DNA of 64,000 nt, taken from Thermosipho atlanticus DSM 15807. GTDB taxonomy: Bacteria > Thermotogota > Thermotogae > Thermotogales > Fervidobacteriaceae. Of this stretch, positions 43,436-52,396 are shown one piece after another (within the stretch, counting starts at the first letter, position 1; each line of letters starts with the position of its first letter). Location: the NCBI RefSeq assembly GCF_900129985.1, contig NZ_FQXN01000004.1, positions 1 to 64,000 of the forward strand, given 5' to 3'. The translations under genes were made by a program, and so were the position numbers. Under the pieces are notes generated by a model. It saw nothing but the letters and a program-made list of their open reading frames with translations, had not been told where the DNA came from and did no database searches.

Positions 43436-43828
43436 ATGAAAAAAACGAAAGACACCAGTAAAAAAAATAACAAAAAAAATATTGAAGTGTGTCAGACAAT
43501 AGAAATTCACGATGAAATAATAAAAAGCGTTAAAGATAAAATTCCAGATGAGGAAATCTTAAATAAATTAGCTGATTTGTTTAAAGTTATTGGAGATAGA
43601 ACAAGGATAAAAATTTTGTATACTTTATTGCAGGTAGAGAAAATGTGTGTATGTGATTTATCATTTGTTCTTGGAAAGACACCTTCCGCTATTTCTCACC
43701 AGTTAAGAGTTTTAAGGCAAACTGAGCTTGTGAAATACAAAAAAGAAGGAAAAGTAGTTTATTACTCTTTAAACGACGAGCACGTAAGAGAATTACTCGA
43801 TGTTGGTTACACACATATTACCGAATAG
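43436..43828 (+). CDS. ArsR/SmtB-family metal sensor (CadC/CzrA-like)
   Basis: 130 residues from ATG 43436 (GGTGG 4 nt upstream). Winged helix VLGKTPSAISHQLRVLRQTELVKYKKEGK. Both classical metal sites can be read: alpha3N-type C19, C71 and C73 (VCQT and MCVCDL), and alpha5-type D114, H116, H127 and E130 (NDEHVRELLDVGYTHITE). The latter matches the DxH...HxxH spacing of CzrA with Glu in the last place. Likely senses Zn, Cd or Pb. Probable target is zntA about 5 kb downstream, whose promoter has two SmtB-type operators. Confidence 0.85.
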   Translation: MKKTKDTSKKNNKKNIEVCQTIEIHDEIIKSVKDKIPDEEILNKLADLFKVIGDRTRIKILYTLLQVEKMCVCDLSFVLGKTPSAISHQLRVLRQTELVKYKKEGKVVYYSLNDEHVRELLDVGYTHITE

Positions 43829-43867
43829 TAATTTTTCATTTCAAGAATTTTATAGGGCGCAATTGTT

Positions 43868-46399
43868 TTATTTTGTCCTTGTTTTTTCAAAACTAAGTAT
43901 AGAAGTAATCACAAATATCGTAATTAAATAACTAAAAATTACTCCTAACAATAGAAGAATTCCAAAACCTATAAATCCCCTATATTTTGAAAGAACAAAA
44001 GAACCAAAAGCCACAGCTGTGGTTAATGTTGTCATAGTAATAGCTTTACCTGTGCTAGTAAGAGCATTTTTCATATTTCTTTCTTTTCTATATCTATGAA
44101 TAAGATGTATTCCATCGTCAACACCTATTCCGATTATCAAGGGTAATGCTATTATATTAACTACGTTGAATTTAATTCCGAACCATCCCATTATACCCAA
44201 CAAAAATATCAATGATAATACCATTGGTAACATAGCTAAGACCGCGTATTTTACATTTCGCATATCGAGAATTAATACAATAAGTATGAATAATAGTGTC
44301 AAAAATAATATTTTTTTCCCTTCTTCTATCGATATTTGGACAACTTTTAAAAATATCAAAGCTGTTCCACTAACATTTTTAGAGTTTAAGCTTTTCAATT
44401 CTTTAAAATATTCTTTTTGATAGTCAGAATTCCAGATATCTCCATTTGAGTATGCTGTTGTTAAAATCATTCCTTTGTTACTTAAGTAATTTGTTTTAAT
44501 ATCTTCTGGCAATTTTTCTAATGTAATGAGCTCCTTATCATTTAAAACTCTTTTCAAAACGACTATCTTTTTGATTATTTTGCTTTGAACGGATTTTAAA
44601 AACTCTTTGTCTTTTTTAAGTATAGCTTGGAGTATTCCTGAAGTTGTAATATTTTTCAATTTATCTCCTAAATCTTTATATCCCAATAGATTTAAAAGCA
44701 TTGATGCTTTTATGAGATTAAAATTTAATTTTGTTACTTCGTTTTTCAACTGTTTTAGATCAAAATCATTTTCAATTATAGTGTAATTTTTTATTTCACG
44801 TGCAACTTTCATTCTTTTTATTTGTAAATTTATATCAGGAAGAAATGGTATGATACTATCAATGCGAGAGAATACTTTCAAATCCTTTAATTTGTTATAT
44901 AACTCTTTTGCTTCAAGAATGTTGTTGCTTATAAATATTGTATTGTCTGGTGAAAAGTTGAATTCGTTTAATATTTTTTGATTTAATTCCAGACTTTCTA
45001 GTCCTTTTGCTTCAATGTTCATCATGTTTTTTTCAAATTCAACTGAAGGTATTTTTACAATTGCAATTATAAATAAAATAGCTGTTATTGTGAGTATTAT
45101 TTTTTTATATTTTAAAACATCAAAATCGATATTAAAAACTTTTCCCGGATCTTTATATTTATTTCCAAATTTATATAGTAGGATTGTTAGTCCGAAAATA
45201 GAAGCTAATAATGTAAAAATAATTCCAGATGATAAGACAACTCCAAACTCTTTAAAGCCAGGGAATGAACTAATAGCAAATATTCCCATCCCGATTGCTG
45301 TAGTGATTGCACCTACAAAAATACCTCTAATGTTTTTTTCAAAAACTCCAGTAATAGAATCTCTAGTATCGAATCCCTTATGTCTTAGTTCTATAAACAA
45401 AGAGAACATGTGAATAGAGTAATCTATTCCTAATCCAGCTAGTATAGCTGCCATCATAACAGTCATTACGTTTAGTGAACCAATGCTTAATTGTGTAAAT
45501 CCTATTGTCCAAATAATTCCCAGTATCAAAGGAAACACTGCTAAAATCATATATCTCAAACTTCTAAAACCTAACATAAAGATTAATATAATTAGAATTA
45601 AAGAAATGATGGTAGTTACAGTCATATCTCTTTTTGTTGTTATGATTTCATCTCTTGTTATGACCAATGTACCCGTTAATCCTGCCTTCACATTATATTT
45701 TTTAGCTTCTTCTTTTACAGTATTTTCTAATGAATTGACTAAGTTGACTACTTTTTCAAATTCATTGGAACTAATAGTTGGTCTGATTATTATTATTCCA
45801 AAATTTCCATTTTTTGATAAAAAGTATTCTTCTCCAAAAAGCATTGATTTTAAAGAACTTTCAACGTTGCCATTTCTGTTTATTTCTGTTAATAATCTTT
45901 CAAATGAGTCTAACATATAATCGAGTTGATATTTTTCCTGCGGTGATATTTTATAACTATTCCCCGATACTTCAAATAACGTGTTTAAAGCTTTAAAAAA
46001 TTCAACTAGGTTTGTTGATGTATATAACTTTTTCAAAAAAGCTTGTTCGCTATCTTCTGATAGTAAAAAAATGTTCTTTTCTAGAAATTCTATCGGTTGT
46101 TTATAATAAACAGAATCAATGTGCTGCATTTTTTTCAGCTTTTTTGAAATGCTATTTATATAATTAATAACGTTTTCTTTTTTTCCTTCAATACCTATAA
46201 TAATACTATCAACACTTTTAAAATTTTCTGTTGCTTTTTTATATATTTCTACATAGGGATCGTTTTCAGGTAATAAATCCAAAAAACTTGGTCTAATTAC
46301 AATCTTGGTTGATAAATATAAAGAGCCTAAAGTGATTATAATGAGAATAACTGATATGGTTTTTATGTTTTTTATAATAAAAATTCCAAGCTTCTCCAC
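43868..46399 (-). CDS. MMPL/RND-family exporter
   Basis: 843 residues from GTG behind GAGGGTGG. Two repeats of the RND pattern: one helix, a large outer domain, then five helices. The second and fifth blocks include LAGLGIDYSIHMFSLFIELR and IGIGVDDGIHLIHRYRKER, with the aspartates used in proton relay. Similar to HpnN/MMPL-type lipid or hydrophobic-compound exporters. No outer-membrane or fusion partner is nearby. A hairpin sits immediately before its ribosome-binding site, and zntA lies upstream. Confidence 0.87.
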   Translation of the reverse strand: MEKLGIFIIKNIKTISVILIIITLGSLYLSTKIVIRPSFLDLLPENDPYVEIYKKATENFKSVDSIIIGIEGKKENVINYINSISKKLKKMQHIDSVYYKQPIEFLEKNIFLLSEDSEQAFLKKLYTSTNLVEFFKALNTLFEVSGNSYKISPQEKYQLDYMLDSFERLLTEINRNGNVESSLKSMLFGEEYFLSKNGNFGIIIIRPTISSNEFEKVVNLVNSLENTVKEEAKKYNVKAGLTGTLVITRDEIITTKRDMTVTTIISLILIILIFMLGFRSLRYMILAVFPLILGIIWTIGFTQLSIGSLNVMTVMMAAILAGLGIDYSIHMFSLFIELRHKGFDTRDSITGVFEKNIRGIFVGAITTAIGMGIFAISSFPGFKEFGVVLSSGIIFTLLASIFGLTILLYKFGNKYKDPGKVFNIDFDVLKYKKIILTITAILFIIAIVKIPSVEFEKNMMNIEAKGLESLELNQKILNEFNFSPDNTIFISNNILEAKELYNKLKDLKVFSRIDSIIPFLPDINLQIKRMKVAREIKNYTIIENDFDLKQLKNEVTKLNFNLIKASMLLNLLGYKDLGDKLKNITTSGILQAILKKDKEFLKSVQSKIIKKIVVLKRVLNDKELITLEKLPEDIKTNYLSNKGMILTTAYSNGDIWNSDYQKEYFKELKSLNSKNVSGTALIFLKVVQISIEEGKKILFLTLLFILIVLILDMRNVKYAVLAMLPMVLSLIFLLGIMGWFGIKFNVVNIIALPLIIGIGVDDGIHLIHRYRKERNMKNALTSTGKAITMTTLTTAVAFGSFVLSKYRGFIGFGILLLLGVIFSYLITIFVITSILSFEKTRTK

Positions 46400-46417
46400 G
46401 ATTCCACCCTCTTTTTT

Positions 46418-46451
46418 AAAAATTAGGCCGAGAGTAATCGGCCTAATTTTT
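46418..46451. terminator. Strong hairpin between zntA and the MMPL gene
   Basis: 14-bp perfect stem (46418-46431 with 46438-46451, loop GAGTAA) flanked by A/T runs. On the minus strand it ends 19 nt before the MMPL start, so MMPL expression requires read-through or a promoter in 46452-46523, where no clear one is seen. Confidence 0.85.
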
Positions 46452-46523
46452 AGTGAGTTGTAGGGGGAGCATACAAAGTTATAACTATTGTTTTAGTTTT
46501 TAGAATAACTGCGTTATTGGATT

Positions 46524-48614
46524 TTATCTCTTAAAAATTCTTAGTGAATTAAAAATTGCTATAAGTGTTACACCTACATCTGCAAAAACAGCACCCCACA
46601 TATCTGTTAAGCCGAGAGCACCAAGAACTAAAAACAATACTTTTATTCCTAAGACTATTGAAATGTTTTCCCAGGTAATCTTTAATGTTTTTCTCGAAAT
46701 TTTAATTGAGTCAATTAATTTTGAAAGATCGTCATCCATAATTACCACGTCAGCTGCCTCAATTGCTGCGTCTGACCCAAGTCCGCCCATTGCAATTCCT
46801 ACATCAGCTCTTGTTAATACTGGGGCATCGTTGATTCCGTCTCCAACAAACGCTGTCGAAACCCCATTTTTGTATTTTTCAAAAAACTTTATTTTATCTC
46901 CAGGAAGAAGTTCTGCAAAATATTCGTCGATTCCAATTTCCTTAGCAACTTCTTCGGCAACTTTTTTATTGTCTCCCGTGAGCATCACAGTTTTTTTAAC
47001 TCCTAATTTTTTTAGCTTTTTAATGACTTCTTTTACTCCTGGTTTAATTTTGTCCGAGATTCCTATATACCCAGCAAAAATTCCGTTTATTGAAACAAAA
47101 ACAATCGTTCCATTGAATTTAATTTCTGGTATTTTAACGTTGAATTTTTCCATTAGTTTTTTATTTCCCACAAGAATTTCTTTTCCTTTTATTTTTGCTT
47201 TTATTCCGTGACCTGATATTTCTTCATAATGTTCAATAAGACTTTTGTCAAAAGTTTTACCATATTTTTTCTTTATCGATTCTGCAATGGGGTGGTTGGA
47301 GTGTTCTTCAGCATATGCTGCAATTTCCAAAAGTTCATTTTCGCTTATTCCGTTATATGTTTTTATTTCCACTACTTCAAAAACGCCCTCTGTTAAAGTA
47401 CCTGTTTTGTCGAAAATAATTGTGTTAAGATTTTTTAATACTTCTATGTAATTTCCACCTTTTACAAGCACACCATGTTTAGATAGTGCACCTACTCCTG
47501 CAAAATAGCCCAGAGGTATTGATACAACAAGGCCACATGGACAGGAAATTACAAGGAATATTAAAGCCCTGTATATCCATTCGTTAAACGGAGCACCTGT
47601 TAGTAAGGGCGGAAGAGTTGCTAAGGCCATTGCTAAAAATACAACTATAGGAGTATAGTATTTAGCAAATTTAGTTATAAGTTTTTCAGTTTTTGCTTTT
47701 TTTGCTGCAGCATTTTCTACCATATCAAGAATTTTTGAAATTGTTGATTCTGAGTATTCTTTTTCTACTTTTACTGTAATTAAACCATTTAAATTTATGA
47801 AACCACTCAGAACTTTATCATTTTCCTTTATGCTTTTAGGGACAGATTCGCCAGTTAATGCAGAAGTATCTACCATTGAACTTCCTTTCACAATTACACC
47901 GTCAAGTGGTATTCTTTCTCCGGGTTTAACTACTATTAGATCGCCTTTCTTTACAACTTGGGGAGATACTCTAATTTCTTTACCATCTTTTAATAAATTT
48001 GCATAATCTGGTCTTATATCTAAAAGAGCTTTAATTGATCTTTTTGAATTATCCACTGCAAGATTCTGTAGCAGTTCACCGATTTCAAAAAAGACCATTA
48101 CTCCAACGGCTTCAGGATATTCTCTAATTGCAAAGGCTCCAAGAGTAGCAACGCTCATCAGGAAATTTTCATCGAAAATCTTTCCCCTTAAAATATTTTT
48201 AAATGATCGTATTAAAATTTTACCACCTGATATCAAATATGCAGCAATGTATAATGTTACCTTTAAGTAGAGTGGATCTTTTAAAAGAAGGGCTATTACA
48301 AATATTGCAAGCGCAGAAAATAATCTTATAATTTCAAGTTTTTTATTAAATTTTTCATCATGACTATGTCCATGATCATGTTCATGATTGGATTTGGCTT
48401 TCTTTTCAACTACCTCGACTTCTGGTTCTACTTTTTTTACTAAATTTTTAATCTCTTGTACTTTATCTTCATCACTTACATTTACTGTAAGAGTTTTAGT
48501 AATAAAATTAACAGTAACTTCTTCCACTCCATCAAGTTTTTTTACATGTTCTTCTATTTTTACTGCACAATTAGCACAGTCTAGTCCTTCAAGTAAAAAT
48601 TCTTTTTTATCCAT
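46524..48614 (-). CDS. zntA: Zinc/cadmium-exporting P-type ATPase
   Basis: 696 residues from ATG 48614 (AAGGAGGAAGTATAAG upstream). HMA domain GLDCANCAVKIEEH (C13, C16), His-rich linker at about 77-85 (HEHDHGHSH), metal-site CPC in VISCPCGLVVSIPLGY, DKTGTLTEGVF and FVGDGINDAPVLTRADVG. The last helices contain DVGVTLIAIFNSLR with the Asp typical of Zn(II)/Cd(II)/Pb(II) exporters. Promoter carries two SmtB/ArsR operators. Confidence 0.94.
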   Translation of the reverse strand: MDKKEFLLEGLDCANCAVKIEEHVKKLDGVEEVTVNFITKTLTVNVSDEDKVQEIKNLVKKVEPEVEVVEKKAKSNHEHDHGHSHDEKFNKKLEIIRLFSALAIFVIALLLKDPLYLKVTLYIAAYLISGGKILIRSFKNILRGKIFDENFLMSVATLGAFAIREYPEAVGVMVFFEIGELLQNLAVDNSKRSIKALLDIRPDYANLLKDGKEIRVSPQVVKKGDLIVVKPGERIPLDGVIVKGSSMVDTSALTGESVPKSIKENDKVLSGFINLNGLITVKVEKEYSESTISKILDMVENAAAKKAKTEKLITKFAKYYTPIVVFLAMALATLPPLLTGAPFNEWIYRALIFLVISCPCGLVVSIPLGYFAGVGALSKHGVLVKGGNYIEVLKNLNTIIFDKTGTLTEGVFEVVEIKTYNGISENELLEIAAYAEEHSNHPIAESIKKKYGKTFDKSLIEHYEEISGHGIKAKIKGKEILVGNKKLMEKFNVKIPEIKFNGTIVFVSINGIFAGYIGISDKIKPGVKEVIKKLKKLGVKKTVMLTGDNKKVAEEVAKEIGIDEYFAELLPGDKIKFFEKYKNGVSTAFVGDGINDAPVLTRADVGIAMGGLGSDAAIEAADVVIMDDDLSKLIDSIKISRKTLKITWENISIVLGIKVLFLVLGALGLTDMWGAVFADVGVTLIAIFNSLRIFKR

Positions 48615-48642
48615 CTTATACTTCCTCCTTGATTTGAACATT

Positions 48643-48656
48643 TGAATAAGTGTTCA
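48643..48656. promoter_or_regulatory. SmtB/ArsR-type operator at the zntA start site
   Basis: TGAATA-AG-TGTTCA, the 6-2-6 core of ArsR/SmtB operators; a wider repeat TGAACA-N10-TGTTCA covers 48635-48656. It overlaps the predicted transcription start. Confidence 0.75.
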
Positions 48657-48661
48657 TATAT

Positions 48662-48690
48662 ATAATAACAAAAACTTTATATAAAGTCAA
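48662..48690 (-). promoter_or_regulatory. Promoter of zntA
   Basis: On the minus strand, TTGACT (48685-48690), 17-nt spacer and TATTAT (48662-48667). Confidence 0.75.
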
Positions 48691-48730
48691 CATTTTTTGG
48701 TTACTGCAACATTACTAATTATTGAATATT

Positions 48731-48744
48731 TGAATAAACTTTCA
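48731..48744. promoter_or_regulatory. Second SmtB/ArsR-like site upstream of zntA
   Basis: TGAATA-AA-CTTTCA within ATATTTGAATAAACTTTCAT. It shares the left half of the proximal operator, with two changes in the right half, 88 bp upstream. Confidence 0.5.
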
Positions 48745-48760
48745 TATTTTCATTTAATAA

Positions 48761-48787
48761 TATAAGCTGGAGAAACTCCAGCTTATA
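48761..48787. terminator. Hairpin downstream of the DUF1015 gene
   Basis: 12-bp stem TATAAGCTGGAG-AAA-CTCCAGCTTATA. The T run is weak on both strands, but no other terminator follows the minus-strand DUF1015 gene. Confidence 0.7.
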
Positions 48788-48833
48788 TTATTTAAATCGA
48801 TACTAACGTGATTTTTGTTTGTTAAAAATGAAA

Positions 48834-50072
48834 TTAAATAAGATGAACTAAAATCCCACTCTTTAGTTTTGGTTCGAACCAAGTAGATTTTGGTGGCATT
48901 ATTTTTCCTTCATCTGCCACCTGCATCAAATCGTTAATTGAAGTTGGGTAAAGGGCGAAAGCAACTTTAAATTCCCCGTTGTCAACTAACTTTTGAAGTT
49001 CTTCAATTCCTTTAATTCCTCCAACAAAATCAATTCTTTTGTCAGTTCTTGGATTTTCAATACCAAGTATCGGTCTCAAAAGGTTCTCTTGAAGAATTGA
49101 CACATCCAGAGAGGAAACTACATCATTTTTATCATAGGTTCCTTCTTTGGCAATTAATTTGTACCACTTCTTATTTAAATACATTCCAAATTCATGTTTT
49201 TCTTGTGGTTTGTAAGGTGTATTTCCAATTTCTTTTATTTCAAATTTCTGTGATATTTTTTCAAAAAATTCTTTTTCAGTTAAGCCATTGAGATCTCTTA
49301 TAACTCTGTTGTAATCTAAAATGTTTAATTGATTATGTGGGAATAACACAGCGAGGAAAAAGTTATACTCTTCTTCTCCAGTGTGGTTTGGGTTTTCTTT
49401 TGCAAATTCTTCAGCAGCTCTTGCGGCAGCAGCAGCTCTATGATGTCCATCTGCAATATAAAATGCATCTACCGTCTTAAAGGCTTCAACTATTTCATTT
49501 ATTTCGTTTTCATCTTTTATGATCCAAAGTGTATGGTGGATTCCTATCTCATCAGTATAATCATACTCGGGAATTTTTGAGGTGTGTTTAATTATTAATT
49601 CGTCGAGTTCGGGGACTGAACGATACATCAAAAATACAGGCCCCGTGTGTGCTTTCAATAATTTGACGTGTTTCGCCCTTTCATCTTCTTTGTCTTTTCT
49701 TGTGAGTTCATGTTTTTTAATTTTTCCTTCCCTGTATTCTTCTGTAGAGAAGGTAGCATATATACCTATTTGAGAAAGTCCATTCCATTCTTCCTTGTAT
49801 ACATATATCGCTGGTTTATCCTCTAAAATCATTATCCCATCTTTTTGAAATTGTTCTAAAACTTCTTTTCCTTTTAAAATTACCTCGTTAGAATGTGAAT
49901 CAACATCCTCGTTAAAATTAATTTCCGGTCTGGTTACTTTATAAAATGTATATGGGTTTTTTTCTGCTTCTCTTTTAGCTTCTTCTGTTGTAACTACGTC
50001 ATATGGTTTGGCGGCAACTTTTTCAATCATATCTTTTCGTGGTCTTAAACCTTTGAAAGGTCTTACTATCAC
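48834..50072 (-). CDS. DUF1015 family protein
   Basis: 412 residues. DUF1015 hallmarks: VRPFKGLRPRKDM at the start, AAKPYDVVT, NPYTFYKVTRPE, the central IADGHHRAAAAARAAEEF, and PPKSTWFEPKLKSGILVHLI at the end. The function is not established; kinase-like or serine-metabolism roles have been proposed for relatives. Single gene between zntA and hcp, both read separately. Confidence 0.9.
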   Translation of the reverse strand: MIVRPFKGLRPRKDMIEKVAAKPYDVVTTEEAKREAEKNPYTFYKVTRPEINFNEDVDSHSNEVILKGKEVLEQFQKDGIMILEDKPAIYVYKEEWNGLSQIGIYATFSTEEYREGKIKKHELTRKDKEDERAKHVKLLKAHTGPVFLMYRSVPELDELIIKHTSKIPEYDYTDEIGIHHTLWIIKDENEINEIVEAFKTVDAFYIADGHHRAAAAARAAEEFAKENPNHTGEEEYNFFLAVLFPHNQLNILDYNRVIRDLNGLTEKEFFEKISQKFEIKEIGNTPYKPQEKHEFGMYLNKKWYKLIAKEGTYDKNDVVSSLDVSILQENLLRPILGIENPRTDKRIDFVGGIKGIEELQKLVDNGEFKVAFALYPTSINDLMQVADEGKIMPPKSTWFEPKLKSGILVHLI

Positions 50073-50252
50073 ATTTTCCCTCCTTTTCTTTATAAATTTA
50101 CCATCCTCATTTTAGCATATTACAATTGTACTATCAACAGTGAATAGTTTTAACAGAAGATAATAATAAATTTTTATGAAATTAAATCTCAAAAATGCTT
50201 GGTTAATCGAATATAAAATATTATAATTATAGATTGGGAAAGTTTTTAATTA

Positions 50253-50270
50253 CCGTAATCTAGATTACGG
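50253..50270. promoter_or_regulatory. Perfect 18-bp palindrome upstream of hcp (Crp/Fnr-family site)
   Basis: CCGTAATCTAGATTACGG, a perfect inverted repeat centred at 50261.5. With the TATAAT at 50291 the start is expected at 50303, so the centre is at -41.5, the class II activator position. The 14-bp core recurs with two differences at 37605-37620. Confidence 0.8.
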
Positions 50271-50290
50271 ATGATTGAGAAAAAAATCAC

Positions 50291-50296
50291 TATAAT
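50291..50296 (+). promoter_or_regulatory. -10 box of hcp
   Basis: TATAAT at 50291-50296. The -35 hexamer position reads CGGATG and overlaps the palindrome, indicating activator dependence. The rest of the 259-nt gap back to 50073 holds the promoter of the DUF1015 gene and no ORF. Confidence 0.75.
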
Positions 50297-50331
50297 AAAA
50301 GGTGTAAAATATAATTAGAGGAGGTGAAATG

Positions 50332-51633
50332 ATGGCGTTCAACATGTTTTGTTATCAATGTTCACAAGCGATGAATGGAGAGGGTTGTACTGTTACTGGT
50401 GTATGTGGAAAAAGTCCGACAGTTGACAGACTTCAGGATAATTTAATATACATACTTAAAGGTATTTCTGCATACTATTATCACGCACGTGAGCTTGGTT
50501 ATTTTGATGAGGAGATTGCAGCATATCTTGGAAGAGGTTTGTATGCAACTTTAACTAATGTAAATTTCGATGGAGAAGATATTGTCAAACTAGCACTAGA
50601 AGCAGGAATGATGAATTACAAAGCTATGCAACTCTTGAAGAAGGCGCATATTGAAACATATGGTGAACCAACTCCAACAGAAGTAGAAACTGGCACAAAG
50701 GAAGGCCATGCAATTATTGTCACTGGACATAATTTAAAAGCGCTTGAAGAGTTGTTAAAACAAGTTGAAGGTACAGATGTTTACGTTTATACACATTCAG
50801 AAATGCTTCCAGCACATGGATACCCAGGACTCAGAAAGTACAAAAATTTGGTTGGAAATCTCGGAAAAGCTTGGTTTGATCAAAGAGATCTTTTTGAAAA
50901 AATCCCTGCAGCAATACTTGGTACAAGTAATTGTGTTCTACTACCAAAGGAATCGTACAAAGATAGGATGTTTACCACATCAATTGCAAAATTACCTGGC
51001 GTAAAACATATAGATGGATATGATTATACAGAAGTTATAGAGAAAGCGAAAAGTTTACCGAAACTTGAAGAAAAACCAGGAAGTTATAAACTTGTAACAG
51101 GATATTCTACTAGTGTGATTCTTTCTCTTGCCGATAAGATTAAGGAATATGTTGAAAAAGGAAAAATTAGGCATTTCTTTGTCGTAGGTGGTTGTGACAC
51201 ACCAACTAAAAAAGGTTCGTATTACAGAGAATTTGTTGAAAAACTTCCTAAAGATACTGTAGTGATAACACTTGCATGTGGTAAATTTAGATTTAATGAT
51301 CTAGATTTGGGAGACATTGATGGTATTCCAAGATTAATAGATGTAGGACAATGTAACGACACAATTGTTGCAATTGAAATTGCAGAAGCACTTTCGAAAT
51401 TATTTAATGTTGGTATTAATGAGTTACCACTTTCACTTGTGCTTACATGGATGGAACAAAAAGCTGTTGCAATTTTGTGGACTTTACTTGCTCTTGGTCT
51501 TAAAGGAATTTATCTTGGTCCAGTATTACCAGCTTGGGTGAATGATGAAATCCTTGAAGCGCTCCAAAAGAATTTTGATCTAAAACTTATAGGTGATCCT
51601 GAGGAAGATATAAAAGCAATTTTGAAAGGTTAA
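50332..51633 (+). CDS. hcp: Hybrid-cluster protein (short class), hydroxylamine/NO reductase
   Basis: 433 residues from the second of two ATGs (7 nt from AGGAGG). N-terminal cluster C7-X2-C10-X8-C19-X5-C25. Hybrid-cluster ligands appear in [54 protein letters not shown] and GQCNDTIVA. Roughly 110 residues shorter than E. coli Hcp: the N-terminal helical bundle domain is reduced, as in the class known from thermophiles. Detoxifies NO or hydroxylamine. A Crp/Fnr regulator is convergent to it. Confidence 0.93.
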   Translation: MAFNMFCYQCSQAMNGEGCTVTGVCGKSPTVDRLQDNLIYILKGISAYYYHARELGYFDEEIAAYLGRGLYATLTNVNFDGEDIVKLALEAGMMNYKAMQLLKKAHIETYGEPTPTEVETGTKEGHAIIVTGHNLKALEELLKQVEGTDVYVYTHSEMLPAHGYPGLRKYKNLVGNLGKAWFDQRDLFEKIPAAILGTSNCVLLPKESYKDRMFTTSIAKLPGVKHIDGYDYTEVIEKAKSLPKLEEKPGSYKLVTGYSTSVILSLADKIKEYVEKGKIRHFFVVGGCDTPTKKGSYYREFVEKLPKDTVVITLACGKFRFNDLDLGDIDGIPRLIDVGQCNDTIVAIEIAEALSKLFNVGINELPLSLVLTWMEQKAVAILWTLLALGLKGIYLGPVLPAWVNDEILEALQKNFDLKLIGDPEEDIKAILKG

Positions 51634-51638
51634 AATGA

Positions 51639-51668
51639 AAATCGGCAGGTTAAACCTGCCGATTTATT
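51639..51668. terminator. Bidirectional terminator between hcp and the Crp/Fnr gene
   Basis: 12-bp stem AAATCGGCAGGT-TAA-ACCTGCCGATTT, followed by ATTTT on the plus strand and by TTCATTTTA on the minus strand. Confidence 0.85.
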
Positions 51669-51672
51669 TTAA

Positions 51673-52359
51673 TTAGAAAAATAAAGCGTAATCTTTTACA
51701 TACTTGAATTTTTTAATTTTTATTGATTTGCCCTCGATTTCTATAACACCGGCTTTTTCAAGTTCAATAAAAACTCTTGATAGGGCAGGTCTTGTAACAC
51801 CGAATTCTCTGGCAAGTTCTTCTTTGGACATATTCATAATTACTGTAGTACTATTTTGTGCTTTGTGAAGTTCATATAAGTAGCTGCATATCTTTTGTAC
51901 CAAATTTTTCAACGTAATTTCATAAAACCTGTCTGTAATAAAGACAAAAGTGTCTGAGACGAGTTGAAGATAATTTCTTAACAGTTTTTCATTAGTCATC
52001 ATTTTTCTTACAAATTTTTCTTTAGGGATTTTTAAAATTTTGCTTGGTTTTACAGTAACAACATCAACTGGAAATTTAGGATTTGAAGAGAATATTACAG
52101 CAGTGGCCAAAGTTTTAGGAGCAAACATGTGATCAACTTGTATAACTTTTCCGTCCTCATTAATAAATAACCCAAGGGTTTCACCCTCTATTAAAATCAA
52201 TACTTCAGTACACGGATCATTTCTAAATCTTATGGTTTCATCTTTTTCATACGATTCTATTTGATAATCTTTTAAGATTTCAAAAATTTCTTTTTCTTCA
52301 ATGTCTTCAAAAAGTTTACACTTTTTGATAACTGAAACGTATTTGATTAACGTAGACAT
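51673..52359 (-). CDS. Crp/Fnr-family regulator (HcpR-like by context)
   Basis: 228 residues from ATG 52359 (TGGAGGGAGAT upstream; the frame further up runs into asnS). N-terminal cyclic-nucleotide-binding-like beta roll (about 15-120), long dimer helix, and a winged helix with MSKEELAREFGVTRPALSRVFIELEKAG (recognition helix RPALSRVF). No Fnr-type N-terminal Cys cluster. Convergent to hcp; relatives called HcpR regulate hcp in anaerobes. Likely activates hcp and the hemerythrin-PAS gene through GTAA-N6-TTAC sites. It follows asnS by 37 nt. Confidence 0.87.
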   Translation of the reverse strand: MSTLIKYVSVIKKCKLFEDIEEKEIFEILKDYQIESYEKDETIRFRNDPCTEVLILIEGETLGLFINEDGKVIQVDHMFAPKTLATAVIFSSNPKFPVDVVTVKPSKILKIPKEKFVRKMMTNEKLLRNYLQLVSDTFVFITDRFYEITLKNLVQKICSYLYELHKAQNSTTVIMNMSKEELAREFGVTRPALSRVFIELEKAGVIEIEGKSIKIKKFKYVKDYALFF

Positions 52360-52396
52360 ATCTCCCTCCACAATCATCATATGTTTTATTCTTCTT

